NCBI RefSeq assembly: GCF_043290135.1
Contig: NC_134700.1
Span: 78,099,000-78,162,999, forward strand
Direction of reading: 5' to 3'
DNA length: 64,000 bases
From: Rhipicephalus microplus
Lineage: Eukaryota > Arthropoda > Arachnida > Ixodida > Ixodidae
Below are positions 1 to 10,868 of the stretch, piece by piece. The notes beneath the pieces are model-generated. The model was not told where the DNA came from and did not search any database. It saw only the letters and a list, made by a program, of their open reading frames with translations. Positions within the stretch are counted from its first letter, which is position 1; every line of letters begins with the position of its first letter. The position numbers and the translations under genes are program-made.

Positions 1-555
1 CTGCTCTGTGGGTTGGTTGGCCGATGACCTTGTATTGGCGACAGCCTTCTTGTTTTTGTTATTTCTCGTGATCCAAGCGCTTTCCGTTGCAATTGTTCTG
101 CCACTGCCAGCGTCATAGGTCCACGAATTTTCTGTTGTTTTGTTTGCTTCCTCTGGGTCAGTTCGCATTGCATTTTCTTCGTCTTGCTGATTTCTTTGCA
201 TTTCGCTTGCTGCGGTGCGTCTCTGCTCATTCTAAGCTTTTCGCCACGGTGAGCGCGAGCGCGAGCGCCGTGCCGTCAGGAACGCCTGAGCGCGTTGTGC
301 ACGCGCTGCGCCACTGCTCAGGAACGAACTTGGCGTTAGGCTTAATAAACTGGACGCGCGCTTGTCGGGAATTAAGTCTTATATCTTGAGACAGGATGCA
401 CTCACCCAAAAGAAGCTGGTGTCCGCCGATTCCTTGTGTCTTGGCGGCTGAGGCTGTGAAACTCTTGGGTTCGTCACTGGCCTTGTTTCGGGTTAAAAAG
501 CACGAAAAGCAGGAGCCAATGAGAGACGCGTCTGGTCTATACGGCCCCCTAGCGG
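1..555. other. Unidentified flank upstream of LINE B copy 1
   Basis: I recognise no gene here. Two open frames (one per strand) run through it, but neither shows a known motif and the minus-strand one runs on into LINE sequence, so I do not call them. A short GC-rich stretch near 245-320 has alternating GAGCGC-type words. The segment is probably the DNA into which LINE B copy 1 inserted, or another decayed repeat; I cannot tell which. Confidence 0.5.
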
Positions 556-2165
556 TGGATCTCCTCATAGAAGTGAAAAAAAACAAAGTGACAAAATCAC
601 ACACCTTGGAAAAATCGGACAACATAAAGTCCGTGTAACAGCTCACCAATCTCTCAATTATAAGCGAGGTGTAATATCCAACAATGAACTGCTTAAGTTC
701 ACCGACGCAGAAATTGAGGATGCTTAAGCGGATCAAGGTGTACTTGTCGCACGAGCAATCATTATCCGTAGAGATAAGAATGAAACCCACACAAGGAATG
801 TAATACTAACCTTCGCAAGCACGACGCTTCCTGCTGCAGTTAAGGTAGCGTACCTTTTCCTACGTGTCAGGGCCTACATACCTAATCTTCGCAGGTGCTT
901 CCGGTGCCAGAAGTTCGGACACGGGTCTCATTCATGTCGTAGTAATCTAACCTGCAGGAATGCGGCCAAAATTAACATGATGATGGCGAGTGCACCAACG
1001 CTTTAAACTGTGTGAACTGAGATGGGCCCCATGCAGCCTACTCACGCTCCTGCCCAGAATGGCAAAAAGAAAAGGACATACTTACACTGAAAACCAAAGA
1101 GAACATATCGTACCCAGAAGCGCACAAGCGAGTGGTTCTTGCCCAAAGGGGCACCTATGCTGAAGTGGTGCGAAGGGGGAAGGCGCTGCCTACGGTCTCT
1201 GTAGGCACACAGGTTGAACTCCAGGACCTAGTGGCCATGGTCCGTCTCCCAGACAAGAGCGAAAAAAAAGGCAACAAGTGCCTTTTTTCAGGGAGGGCCC
1301 AAAGCCTCGACCAGTGTCGGTGCCAGCAAACCCGATGTCGAGGCAAAAGAGGTCTCAACAACGGCGCCGAGTAGCCAGCCTCCCTTGAGGAGGCCAGCAT
1401 CCTCGCCGGGCACCAACACTGTTGAGCACCCTGGTGGTGCTGAGTCCATGGACGTGAGTCCATCGGATGCTGAAAGCCTGACAGACCCTGCTCCAACTAG
1501 TAGGGCGATCAGGCAGTCCATCATCCCTCCCTGCAAAGGAGGGAAATGGAGCCAAAACATTTTCCGCCCCACACAAAAAAGAAGTGACGAAGCACACGAA
1601 TAGTCGCTTTTTATCTTATGCACAACTAACTCAAAATACTAAATTTTATACACATCATTTCACGTAATGACATACATCATTCATTGGAACTGCAGAGGCA
1701 TGACACGAAACTTAAGCGACATTAAGGACATATTTACAAGCTTCTCTCCTGCAGCGTTATGCTTGCAGGAAACGAATCTGGGACCAAAAACACCAAAATA
1801 CTAAAAGGTTACTGTTATACGTCGCGACTGCTCGCAAAGCAACCGGTTGTCGGGCGGCATCGCCATTGTTGTCCAAATTGGTATAGCGGTAAGAGAAGTT
1901 ATAGTTTACAGCTTCATTGAAACGGCTGCATTCACCATTTTATCACATAAAACTATCACTCCTTGTTCCATATACATTCCACCTCATAGACAGTTTTCTG
2001 TAAAAGATCTAGAATTGATTGCAGAACAGCTACCTAAACATTTTTTAATGGTAGAATAGTTCAATGCGCACAACATGCTATGGGGTAGTGTGAAGACAAA
2101 CAGTAGAGGGCTGGTAATTGAAGATTTTATTCTTACTAACAATGTGTGTCTTTTAAACACTGGAT
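556..2165 (+). pseudogene. LINE family B copy 1, segment 1: ORF1 (gag-like) and start of endonuclease
   Basis: This segment aligns along its length with 45240-46870 of the full-length LINE B copy 2, so it is the 5' part of a 5'-truncated LINE. ORF1 would encode a nucleic-acid-binding gag-like protein with CCHC knuckles. The first knuckle (about 897-940, CFRCQKFGHGSHSC) survives, while the second and third are disrupted by frameshifts and a stop near 1018. An acidic, proline-rich C-terminal part follows up to about 1604. The endonuclease begins near 1670 (IIHWNCRGMTRN) and is broken by several stops, including one in the GDFNAH motif near 2057. The element stops at 2165 where LINE A copy 1 inserted and resumes at 22164. 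Not functional. Confidence 0.85.
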
Positions 2166-2694
2166 CCCCGCAGGGGCGCCTGCGCAAGTAGGCGTTTGGT
2201 GTGTAGCGACACCACGGACCCGAACTAACGGGGGAGTTTCTACTCCCTCTCACGCCTAGCCGTGCGTGGCTTTGCCGTGTCCGGGGAAAAGGGGATCCTG
2301 GGGGTTGAGCCGACGCTGGGTGATTGGACCGTTAAGGCCCCCCGGCAAGGCAACACACCCTTTTGGCCTCGGCTTCACGTAGACGGCACCCCTGGGCTGA
2401 CCCACCCAGGGGAAATCGGCAGTCGCCTTTTCCTATCTCTCTCTCCCTACATTTTCGTCTTTATCTCTTACTATTTATCTGTCCTGTCTTCTACTCTCTT
2501 CCGTTTACTTCCACACTTCCTGGCGGCTAGGGTTAACCCTGTGCAAATAGCTTACCTTGGTCTAGGCGCATTGGGTTATAGTGGCGTTGTACGGCTGGCG
2601 TCTGCAGGTTTCAGCATCCGCAAACTTGTAGCGTCCTCTCGTTGGGCTCCGTGGTGGGTGGCTGCCAACGCTACTGAACAAAAATAAGACAGGC
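2166..2694 (+). promoter_or_regulatory. LINE A copy 1 structured 5' leader
   Basis: About 530 bases of leader precede ORF1. The first 150 bases contain consecutive short inverted repeats: CCCC-GCA-GGGG, CGCCT...AGGCG, TGGTGT...ACACCA and a GGGAG...CTCCC pair. Further in, CCCCTGGG...CCCAGGGG forms another strong stem near 2387-2412. In related LINEs the 5' leader holds an internal Pol II promoter and sometimes a ribozyme or IRES. No activity can be read from sequence alone. Confidence 0.6.
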
Positions 2695-3879
2695 ATGCAT
2701 AGAGTATTCCCCCTACTGACTGATCGTACCGGCTTAAAGCGGGTACGCACCGATGATATAAATTTTTTCAATCAGCCAAAAGAAACATATCCTCACATTC
2801 ATGTTATTCGCTGTGAAAAAACTGAAAAGCAAGCCAGGACCGTCTCTTCTTTCCTAGTTTCTAGATGTCTTACCGAAACTCTTGGCACAGGAGACAAGGT
2901 AACCAAAATGGCTAGTGGAGACCTTCTCCTCGAAATCCGTGACAAAGAACAATTTGAAAAGCTAGACCGTCTTTCAGATTTCGGTGGCATACCATTAACC
3001 ATAACACCACATAGATCAATGAACACAACTCGTGGAGTGGTATCCGACATGGACTTACTTGACTTGACTGAGACTGAACTTTTGGAGAGGTGGAAGAGCC
3101 AAAATGTCACTAATGTACAGAGAATCATCATCAGAAGAGATAATAAGGAAACACCGACAAAACACTTAATACTCACGTTTGCATGCAGTAAACTACCGGA
3201 ATCTATTCAAACAGGGTACACGAAGACATCTATCAGGCCGAACATACCAAACCCTCGTCGTTGCTTCCAATGCCAGAGGTATGGCCATGGCTCTAAAACC
3301 TGTCGTGGTCGCCAGACTTGTGCACAATTTGGAGTCCTAGGCCACGTGTCTGAGAACTGCAAACAACCGCCACACTGTGTAAACTGCGAAGGAAACCATG
3401 CCGCATATTCGCGCTCCTGCACATACTGGAAAAAAGAAAAAGAAATAATTACGTTGAAGGTAAAGGAGAACATTACATTTAAGGAAGCACGGCGAAGAGT
3501 CGCTCCATTCTATGGACCTACATACGCTGATGCGGCGCGTCAGGGGGCACCGCCGCACCAGCCCTCGCAACTCCTTCGGCCCGCGCATACCGAGCCGGTG
3601 GTTGTGGCACCTGCCCCCAAGGCGGTTGTAGCCCAGGCTACACCGCCTACTCCCAAACAGAGACCGAAGACTCCAGAGTATTCGGGTCTCAAGGCCTCAC
3701 CTCAAAAGGCGAGGCCCGAAATTCGAACTAACAGCCCGCACGTGCGAGCACCCAGTGCCTCCGAGGAAGCAATGGATACGTCGGTACCCTTGGTGCCGAA
3801 AGAGCGGCGTGGTTCCTTGGAGCACGCCAAGAAAACAAAAAAGCAAATAACAGGGCCTGGTGACGGCCCTGTTAAGTGA
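2695..3879 (+). CDS. LINE A copy 1 ORF1, gag-like CCHC protein (open frame)
   Basis: An uninterrupted 394-codon frame encodes the LINE nucleic-acid-binding protein that coats the element RNA. The N-terminal half (about residues 1-180) probably carries an RRM-like or esterase-free RNA-binding fold. Residues about 190-245 hold three zinc knuckles: CFQCQRYGHGSKTC, a second with Cys replaced by Phe (CAQFGVLGHVSENC), and CVNCEGNHAAYSRSC. The tail is rich in Pro and Ala and ends in a basic run. The lost Cys in knuckle 2 suggests this copy is defective even though open. ORF2 starts 65 bases downstream. The ATG is chosen because copy 2 and copy 3 start at the same place. Confidence 0.85.
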   Translation: MHRVFPLLTDRTGLKRVRTDDINFFNQPKETYPHIHVIRCEKTEKQARTVSSFLVSRCLTETLGTGDKVTKMASGDLLLEIRDKEQFEKLDRLSDFGGIPLTITPHRSMNTTRGVVSDMDLLDLTETELLERWKSQNVTNVQRIIIRRDNKETPTKHLILTFACSKLPESIQTGYTKTSIRPNIPNPRRCFQCQRYGHGSKTCRGRQTCAQFGVLGHVSENCKQPPHCVNCEGNHAAYSRSCTYWKKEKEIITLKVKENITFKEARRRVAPFYGPTYADAARQGAPPHQPSQLLRPAHTEPVVVAPAPKAVVAQATPPTPKQRPKTPEYSGLKASPQKARPEIRTNSPHVRAPSASEEAMDTSVPLVPKERRGSLEHAKKTKKQITGPGDGPVK

Positions 3880-3943
3880 ACTCAAACTCCCTGTCTAAAC
3901 AGCCACTCGCTTTTTGTACACACAGCACTATTTTACATTTACC

Positions 3944-5937
3944 ATGAACACTCAAATTATACAATGGAACGTCAGGGGCCTTCTCAGAAACCTTGACGAC
4001 ATCCAAGAACTCTTACACGAACACTCACCAAAAGTGCTGTGTGTACAAGAAGCACACCTTAATTCAAAACACACAAATTTTCTTCGTAAATACGTTATTT
4101 TCTGAAAGGACCGTGTTGATGCCATGACATCATCCGGAGGTGTTGCCATCAGAGTTAATCAAGGAATTGCATGCACACACTTACAACTCCAAACATCCCT
4201 TGAGACAGTGGCTGTTCGAGCAGTTCTTTTTCATAAACTGATCACAATCTGCACTATTTACATTCCTCCTAGCTATCAGCTACAAAAACGTGATTTACAC
4301 TCTCTAATTGATGATCTTCCGGAGCCTTATGTTCTCCTTGGAGACTTTAATGCGCATAGCAGGCTAAGGGGTTACTCTCGGTATGACGTGCGAGGTCGAC
4401 TGATTGAACAGTTCCTTCTCTCGTCGAGCGCCTGTCTCCTAAATTGAAAAGAACCAACCTATTATAATCTCGCTAATAACACCTACTCCTCCATAGACCT
4501 AAGCATAGTATCTCCATCTCTTGTGCCTCTACTCCAGTGGAAAGTCGTCAGCAGTCTGTACGGAAGTGACCACTTCCCCGTAGTTTTGAGCACAACTACA
4601 GTAACTGAGTGCCCACCACGTGTTCCCAAGTAGCCCATAAATATAGCTGACTGGGAACAGTTTTATACCATCGCTCGTCTAGGTTGGAATGACATGTGTA
4701 CTTTGAACATTGATGTTGCTGTCAACTACTTCACAGCGTTTTTGATTGATGCTGCAACAAAATACATCCCACAAACAAATGGACACCCTGGAAAACGGCG
4801 TGTGCCATTGTGGAACTCTGAATGCCGAAACGCGCGCAAACAGCAAAACAGAGCTTGGAGGCTGCTTCGGAACTCACCGACAGCCGAAAATCTTGACACC
4901 TTCAAGAAAATAAAGTCTCAAGGGAGGAGACCGCGTCGGCAGGCCAGAAGAGAAAGCTGGCAGAAGTTTTTGTCAGGGATCAATTCTTACACACAAGAGG
5001 CCAAAGTCTGGAACATGGTCGGTAGGATAGCAGGAAAACAAGTACACACACTTCCATTCGTAAACACTCAGGGTAATACCTTGGAAGATCGGGCAACCTT
5101 CCTCGGTGCACACTTCGAACAGGTGTCCAGCTCATCCCACTATACTGACTCTTTCCAAAAATACAGAACAAGAATAGAAAAGCAGGAACTCGAACACAAA
5201 TGCACTAGATACGAGGCATATAACCAAGCTTTCAGTCTATCTGAGCTGCGAACGTCTCTAAACTCCTGCAGTACTTCTGCCCCAGGTTCTGACCGTGTGG
5301 CGTATGAAATGTTAAAAAACCTACCAATCGAAACACGAAAAACCTTACTTTGTTTGTACTATGCTATCTGGTTTTCTGGCACTATCCCCACCTCCTGGAA
5401 AGAGGCTATTATTATTCCCATGTTGAAAGAGGGCAAGGACCCTTCTTTACCTTCGAGTTATAAGCCTATTGCACTTACAAGCTGCTTGTGCAAAGTCTTC
5501 GAAAAAATGATAAACTGCCGACTTGTACATATCCTTGAAACCAACAATTTGCTCGACCCATTTCAGTGCGGGTTTCGAGAAAATAGATCCACCACAGACC
5601 ACCTTGTTTGTATCGAGGCACAGATCAGGGACGCCTTCGTTCATAAACAATATTTTCTCTCTGTATTCCTCGATATCGAAAAGGCTTATGATACAACATG
5701 GCGTTTTGGAATTCTAAGAAACTTGTCCCACCTTGGCGTGCGCGGAAGTATGTTTCACATAATCGAAAGTTACCTGTCAAACCGGACATTCCGTGTCCGA
5801 GTGGGCACGGTTCTTTCCCAAACATTTGTCCAGGAAACAGACGTGCCACAAGGTGGTGTACTCAGCGGCACACTTTTTTTATGAAAATGAATTCCTTGCG
5901 CTTGTCCATTCCTCGCAATATGTTTTATTGTACATAT
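3944..5937 (+). pseudogene. LINE A copy 1 ORF2, endonuclease and reverse transcriptase part
   Basis: The frame begins MNTQIIQWNVRG, the start of the APE-type endonuclease. It is closed by nonsense codons at about 4103 (CGA to TGA), 4445 (CGA to TGA) and 4632 (TGG to TAG), all readable against copy 2. From 4694 to 5884 it is open and contains the RT core motifs (RPIALTSC-like, GFRENRSTTDHLV, FLDIEKAYD, VPQGGVLSG). A small deletion at about 5880 shifts the frame just before the gypsy insertion. The YVDD active site is split by that insertion: its upstream flank is at 5937 and it resumes at 14234. Not functional. Confidence 0.85.
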
Positions 5938-6094
5938 TGTGACGACGCGAGATTGACGAGCACACAAAGCGCCTCAAACAAATACGATTTATCGATCGCA
6001 GGAAACAGACTGCAATGACTTCTTCGTCTTTTTCTCTTGGCCAAAGACACTCGTGCTGCTTCGTTGTTCTCACCACTGGCACATACGCGCGGCA
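5938..6094 (-). repeat. Ty3/gypsy 3' LTR
   Basis: 157-bp LTR that matches 14076-14232 with about 11 substitutions. In element orientation it is the 3' LTR. The adjacent internal sequence, read on the minus strand, ends in a purine-rich AAAGGGAGAATAA, the likely polypurine tract at about 6095-6107. Confidence 0.9.
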
Positions 6095-6172
6095 TTATTC
6101 TCCCTTTAAAAAAAACATCGTCCCGATGGTAAACGTTTGAGAAGCAAGGCGAAACCAAAACTGCACAGTTAG

Positions 6173-6463
6173 TCACTGAAAGTAAGGCTTAATCCGAAGC
6201 ACGTGGACAATTTCTGGTGAATGTCTGCGCCACTTTGAATACTGCACGCCGTCCGGAACAACCTCGTAGTTGACGTCACTAATGCGTCGCAGAACCTTGT
6301 AGGGTCTGAAGTATCTTCGCAATAGCTTTTCGGAGAGCCCACGCTGACGAACAGGTGTCCAGACCCATACTTTTGTCGTCCACGTTATATATGACGGGTC
6401 TGTGCCGGAGGTTGTATAACTTGGCATCGTCGTCTTGCTGTTTGGTGATTCGCAACCTGGCAA
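6173..6463 (-). pseudogene. Ty3/gypsy integrase C-terminal part
   Basis: The frame contains RYFRPYKVLRRISDVNYEV, the GPY/F-like module found at the integrase C-terminus of many Ty3/gypsy elements (here G is R). The canonical Gly is lost and the frame is separated from the upstream integrase by stops. No chromodomain is visible. It terminates about 70 bases before the LTR. Confidence 0.75.
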
Positions 6464-6481
6464 GTTGTCTGGCTTCTTCTG

Positions 6482-7986
6482 CTAGCTGAATAACTCTTCG
6501 GCGTCTGTCTCATTGCCATCATTTTCATGAGGGAGCATTGCGTCTAACGTTGTTGTAGCCTCGCGTCCGTAAAGGAGACTAAAGGGTGTCTTCCGAGTGG
6601 TCTCTTGACGAGCCGTGTTGTACGCGAACGTGACGTAGGGCGAAATGATGTCCCAGTTCTTGTGCTCTACATCTACGTACATGCTTATCATGTCAGCCAG
6701 GGTCTTGTTGAGGTGTTCGGTGAGCCCGTTGTCTGGGGATGATACGCCGTTGTCTTCCTGTGAGCTGTACCACTTAGTCGGAAAATGGTGTCCAAAAGCT
6801 CGGCCATGAACGCAGTACCTCTGTCGGTGATGACTATTGCGGGAGCACCGTGTCTTAAGACGATGGCTTCGATAAAAAATTGCGCCGCTTCAGCTGTCGT
6901 TGCCCGTGGCAGAGCGCCTGTCTCCGCGTATCGGGTCAGGTAATCCGTGGCCAAGGTTATCCACCTGTTTCCAGTGGCAGACTTAGGGAAGGGGCCCAGA
7001 AAATCCATGCCAATTTGTGCAAACGGTGTCGCCGGCACTCGAACAGGCTGCAGCAGGCCAGCTGGTTTGATGGATGGTGGCTTGCGGCGCTGGCAATCTA
7101 GACATGCCTGCACGTAAATTTTGACAACTTCGGCAAGTCTTGGCCAGTAATAGTTCTGCCTTATCCTCGCCAATGTTCTTGCGTAACCCAAGTGACCAGC
7201 GGTAGGTTCGTCGTGACAGGCTTGCAGTACCTCACGGCGAAGCGAAGAAGGAACTACGAGCAAGTAGCTGCTGCCGGTGGTTGAAAAGTTCCTCTTATAA
7301 AGAACGTCATTTCGCAAGCAGTACGACGGCAGCCCTCTCGCAAATAACTTCGGAACGCTATTCGTTCGCCCTTGTAGGTAATCTATAAGTGGTAGCAGCT
7401 CAGCATCGCCACGCTGCTGTTGAGAAAAGGCGGCAGTGTCTACAATTCCGAGAAAGGCCGTGTCGTCATCGTCGTTGTCCGGGGATGCCGTCTCAACGGG
7501 AGACCGAGAAAGACAGTCGGCATCGGTGTGTCGTTTTCCCGACTTGTAGGCAACAGTGAAGTCAAATTCTTGGAGCCGAAGACTCCATCGTGCAAGGCGG
7601 CCAGACGGATCTTTCAAGTTGACTAACCAACAGAGAGAGTGGTGATCGCTGATAACGGTGAATGGGCGGCCGTACAAATAAGGACGAAACTTCAGGACTG
7701 CCCATACCATTGCAAGACATTCTTTTTCCGTCGTAGTGTAATTAGCTTCAGCTCGGGACAGCGTCCTGCTGGCGTAGGCGATCACGTTTTCGTTGTTGTC
7801 TTTCGACTGTACGAGCACTGCTTCAAGACCTACAATACTAGCGTCTGTATGAAGTATTGTCGGCGCGTCTTCATCGAAGTGGGCCAGCACGGGGGGTGTT
7901 TGCATTCGCTGACGAAGCTCGTGAAATGCCTGCTGTTGGTCTTCGCCCCATCTGAAGGGGGTATCTTCCCGAGTAAGCTGTGTCAA
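6482..7986 (-). pseudogene. Ty3/gypsy RNase H and integrase
   Basis: From 7986 downward the frame encodes the RNase H domain (ILHTDAS, YTTTEKECLAMVWAV, SDHHSLCWL, HTDADCLSRSP). The integrase follows with the zinc-binding H-H-C-C (HDEPTAGH and CLDCQRRK) and the catalytic core Asp motifs (IGMDFLGPFP and VITDRGTAF). A frameshift near 6730 separates the last part of the core (HPQTTGS then a shifted frame) from 6482-6691, which carries the downstream FAYNTARQETTRKTPF motif. Sequence upstream of 7986 continues in frame (YRRFIANFSRIAWPLTQL) to the RTE junction at 8033. The enzyme would integrate the element cDNA; this copy cannot. Confidence 0.88.
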
Positions 7987-8033
7987 TGGCCATGCGATGC
8001 GCGAAAAATTAGCAATAAACCGCCGGTAATAGG

Positions 8034-10868
8034 TTGGAACCTGAACTTCGCAACGTTTAATGCTAGAACCTTATCTAGTGAGGGAAGTCTAGCTGTACTA
8101 TTCGAGGAGCTAGAGGGTGTTAAATGGGATATAATAGGGCTCAGTGAGGTTAGGAGGACAGATGAGGCCTATACGGTGCTACAGAATGGGCACGTCCTTT
8201 GCTACAGGGGCTTGGCAGACAGAAGAGAACTGGGAGTGGGGTTCCTAATTCACAGAAACATAGCTGGCAACATAGAGGAATACTATAGCATTAATGAAAG
8301 GGTGGTAGGTATCGTAATTAAACTGAATAAAAGATACAAGATGAAGGTAGTACAGGCTTACGCGCCTACATCCAGCCATGATGACGCTTCAGTTGAAAGC
8401 TTCTATGAAGACGTGGAATCGGCAATGAGTAAGGTAAAAACACAGTATACTATAGTGATGGGCGACTTTAATGCAAAGGTAGGGAAGAAGCAGGCTGGAG
8501 ACCAGGCAGTAGGAGATTATGGCATCGGTACTAGAAACGCCAGAGGAGAGCTACTAGTAGAATTCGCAGAACGCAATAATTTACGGATTTTGAATACCTT
8601 CTACCGAAAACGAGAAAACCGCAAGTGGACATGGAGGAGCCCTAATGGCGAAAATAAGAACGAAATAGACTTTATAATGAGTGCACAACCTGGAATCGTG
8701 CAGGATGTGGAAGTGATTGGCAAGGTACGATGCAGTGACCATAGAATAGTACGGTCTCGAATTCGCCTAGACTTGAAGAAGGAACGACAGAAACTGATAC
8801 GCAAGAAGCCAATCAATCAGCTAGCACTGAGAGGGAAAGTACAGGAATTCAGAGTGTCGCTGCGGAACAGGTACTCGGCTCTTAGTGAGGAAACGAACCT
8901 TAGCGTAGATACAATGAATGATAATCTAACGAGTATCATTACGGAGTGTGCAGTGGAAGTTGGAGGCAGGGTAGTTAGACAGGACACTGGCAAGCTTTCC
9001 CAGGAAACGAAGAACCTAATTAAGAAGCGTCAAATCATGAAAGTGTCAAGTACAACAGACAAAATAGAACTGGCAGAGCTTTCGAAGTTGATTAATAGAC
9101 GTAAGGTATGCGATGTAAGAAGGTATAACATGGAGAGAATTGAACACGCTCTGAAAAACGGAGGAAGTGTCAAAGCATTGAAGAGGAAACTTGGGATAGG
9201 CAAAAGTCGGATGTATGCACTAAGGGACAAAGAAGGCAAAATAACTACCAATATGGATAGGATAGTTAAAATAGCAGAGGAGTTTTACAGAGATCTGTAC
9301 AGTAGCCGTGACAACCACGGCCTTAATACTATAAGAACTAGCAGTAACCCAGATTACACCCCACCAGTAATGATAGAAGAAGTCAGGAAAGCTTTGGAGA
9401 GCATGCAAAGGGGCAAAGCTGCTGGTGAGGATCAGGTAACATCAGATCTGCTGAAAGATGGAGGACAGATTGTGTTAGAAAAACTAGCCACCCTGTTTAC
9501 GAGGTGTCTCCTGACGGGAAGAGTACCAGAGTCTTGGAAGAACGCTAACATCATCTTAATACATAAGAAAGGAGATGACAAGGACTTGAAGAATTACAGG
9601 CCGATCAGCTTGCTCTCTGTAGTATACAAGCTATTTACAAAGGTAATTGCTAACAGAGTAAAGAAAACATTAGAATTCAATCAACCAAAGGAACAAGCAG
9701 GATTTCGAACAGGCTACTCAACAATTGACCACATTCATAATATCAATCAGGTAATAGAGAAATGCTCAGAGTATAACCAACCCCTATACATAGCCTTCAT
9801 AGATTACGAGAAAGCGTTTGATTCAGTAGAAATATCAGCCGTCATGCAAACACTGCGGAATCAGGGCGTAGATGAAGTATATATAAACATTCTGGAAGAA
9901 ATCTACAGGGGATCAACTGCTACCATAGTGCTTCATAAAGAAAGCAACAGAATACCAATCAAGAAGGGTGTAAGGCAGGGGGACACAATTTCCCCAATGC
10001 TATTTACCGCGTGCTTACAGGAGGTTTTCAGAAGCCTAGAATGGGAACAGTTAGGGATAAGAGTCAATGGAGAATACCTTAGTAACCTGCGCTTCGCCGA
10101 TGACATTGCATTGCTGAGTAACTCGGGGGACGAATTGCAACTCATGATTACGGAGCTAGATAAGGAGAGCAGAAAGGTGGGTCTTAAAATTAATCTGCAG
10201 AAAACGAAAGTAATGTACAACAACCTCGGCAAGGAGCAGCGCTTCGAGATAGGTAATAGTGCACTTGAAGTTGTAAAAGACTATGTCTACTTAGGGCAGG
10301 TAATAACCGCAGAGCCGAACCACGAGACTGAAGTAACTAGAAGAATAAGAATGGGGTGGAGCACATTTGGCAAGCACTCTCAAATTATGACAGGTAGTTT
10401 GCCACTATCCCTCAAGAGGAAGGTATATAACAGCTGTATCTTGCCGGTACTTAGCTACGGAGCAGAAACCTGGAGACTTACAAAGAGGGTTCAGCTTAAA
10501 TTGAGGACGACGCAGCGAGCAATGGAAAGAAAAATGGTAGGTGTAACCTTAAGAGACAAGAAGAGAGCAGAGTGGATTAGGGAACAAACGGGGGTTAAGG
10601 ATATCATAGCTGAAATCAAGAAGAAGAAATGGACATGGGCAGGGCATGTAGCGCGTAGACAGGATAACCGCTGGTCATTAAGGGTAACTGACTGGATTCC
10701 CAGAGAAGGGAAGCGGGTTAGGGGGAGACAGAAGGTTAGGTGGGCAGATGAGATTAAGAAGTTTGCGGGTATAAATTGGCAGCAGCAAGCACAGGACCGG
10801 GTTAACTGGCGGAACATGGGAGAGGCCTTTGTCCTGCAGTGGACGTAGTCAGGCTGATGATGATGATG
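8034..10868 (+). mobile_element. RTE-like LINE inserted in the gypsy pol gene
   Basis: The insertion interrupts the gypsy motif LCAY-YRRFIANF. Gypsy coding sequence can be followed directly from 10869-10880 to 8033-8020, which defines both edges. AATAGG is present on both sides (8028-8033 and 10869-10874), a 6-bp target duplication. The element is 2835 bp, lacks a 5' UTR and ends in GATGATGATGATG, the short microsatellite-like tail typical of RTE elements. The 5' edge falls right at the start of the endonuclease, so it is slightly 5'-truncated. Confidence 0.9.
8035..10848 (+). CDS. RTE-like endonuclease/reverse transcriptase (open frame, no own start)
   Basis: A 938-codon uninterrupted frame encodes an APE endonuclease (NFATFNARTL at residue about 4, VQAYAPT, MGDFNAKVG, RCSDHRIV). 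It is followed by an RT (YRPISLLSVVYKLFTKVIANR, EQAGFR, FIDYEKAFDSV, VRQGDTISP, RFADDIALLSNS) and the WAGHVARR C-terminal motif common in RTE/BovB relatives. It copies element RNA into DNA at a nicked chromosome target. The frame opens upstream into antisense gypsy sequence (first ATG at 7639), but that part is not native. The first native Met is at MKVVQAYAPT, so the original start is missing. All catalytic motifs look intact, which suggests a fairly recent insertion. Confidence 0.9.
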   Translation, partial: WNLNFATFNARTLSSEGSLAVLFEELEGVKWDIIGLSEVRRTDEAYTVLQNGHVLCYRGLADRRELGVGFLIHRNIAGNIEEYYSINERVVGIVIKLNKRYKMKVVQAYAPTSSHDDASVESFYEDVESAMSKVKTQYTIVMGDFNAKVGKKQAGDQAVGDYGIGTRNARGELLVEFAERNNLRILNTFYRKRENRKWTWRSPNGENKNEIDFIMSAQPGIVQDVEVIGKVRCSDHRIVRSRIRLDLKKERQKLIRKKPINQLALRGKVQEFRVSLRNRYSALSEETNLSVDTMNDNLTSIITECAVEVGGRVVRQDTGKLSQETKNLIKKRQIMKVSSTTDKIELAELSKLINRRKVCDVRRYNMERIEHALKNGGSVKALKRKLGIGKSRMYALRDKEGKITTNMDRIVKIAEEFYRDLYSSRDNHGLNTIRTSSNPDYTPPVMIEEVRKALESMQRGKAAGEDQVTSDLLKDGGQIVLEKLATLFTRCLLTGRVPESWKNANIILIHKKGDDKDLKNYRPISLLSVVYKLFTKVIANRVKKTLEFNQPKEQAGFRTGYSTIDHIHNINQVIEKCSEYNQPLYIAFIDYEKAFDSVEISAVMQTLRNQGVDEVYINILEEIYRGSTATIVLHKESNRIPIKKGVRQGDTISPMLFTACLQEVFRSLEWEQLGIRVNGEYLSNLRFADDIALLSNSGDELQLMITELDKESRKVGLKINLQKTKVMYNNLGKEQRFEIGNSALEVVKDYVYLGQVITAEPNHETEVTRRIRMGWSTFGKHSQIMTGSLPLSLKRKVYNSCILPVLSYGAETWRLTKRVQLKLRTTQRAMERKMVGVTLRDKKRAEWIREQTGVKDIIAEIKKKKWTWAGHVARRQDNRWSLRVTDWIPREGKRVRGRQKVRWADEIKKFAGINWQQQAQDRVNWRNMGEAFVLQWT

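Larger units (their letters stand above)
2166..5937 (+). mobile_element. LINE family A copy 1, segment 1 (5' leader, ORF1, EN and RT)
   Basis: This is a full-length non-LTR retrotransposon in origin. It begins with the GC-rich leader CCCCGCAGGGGCGCC shared by all full-length copies here. The 13-bp target duplication TTAAACACTGGAT lies at 2153-2165 and again at 22164-22176, bracketing the whole composite. The RNase H domain together with a three-knuckle ORF1 points to the I group of LINEs, though I cannot fix the clade by eye. The copy is split at 5938 by a Ty3/gypsy element and again at 15364 by LINE A copy 2, so its parts are 2166-5937, 14233-15363 and 21210-22163. Confidence 0.9.

Noticed and set aside
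87..389. 100-codon plus-strand frame
   Set aside because: No motif, no codon pattern distinct from the surroundings, and no splice or start context that supports a gene.
227..790. 187-codon minus-strand frame near the window start
   Set aside because: It crosses into LINE B ORF1 in antisense and has no recognisable motif.
2166..2320. HDV-like ribozyme at the LINE 5' end
   Set aside because: Several stems exist, but I could not place the P1/P1.1/P2 double-pseudoknot arrangement or the catalytic C; left as a structured leader only.
7639..10848. A 1069-codon open frame as one gene
   Set aside because: Its first 132 codons are antisense gypsy RNase H sequence; the RTE junction and AATAGG target repeat at 8028-8033 show the frame is an accidental fusion.
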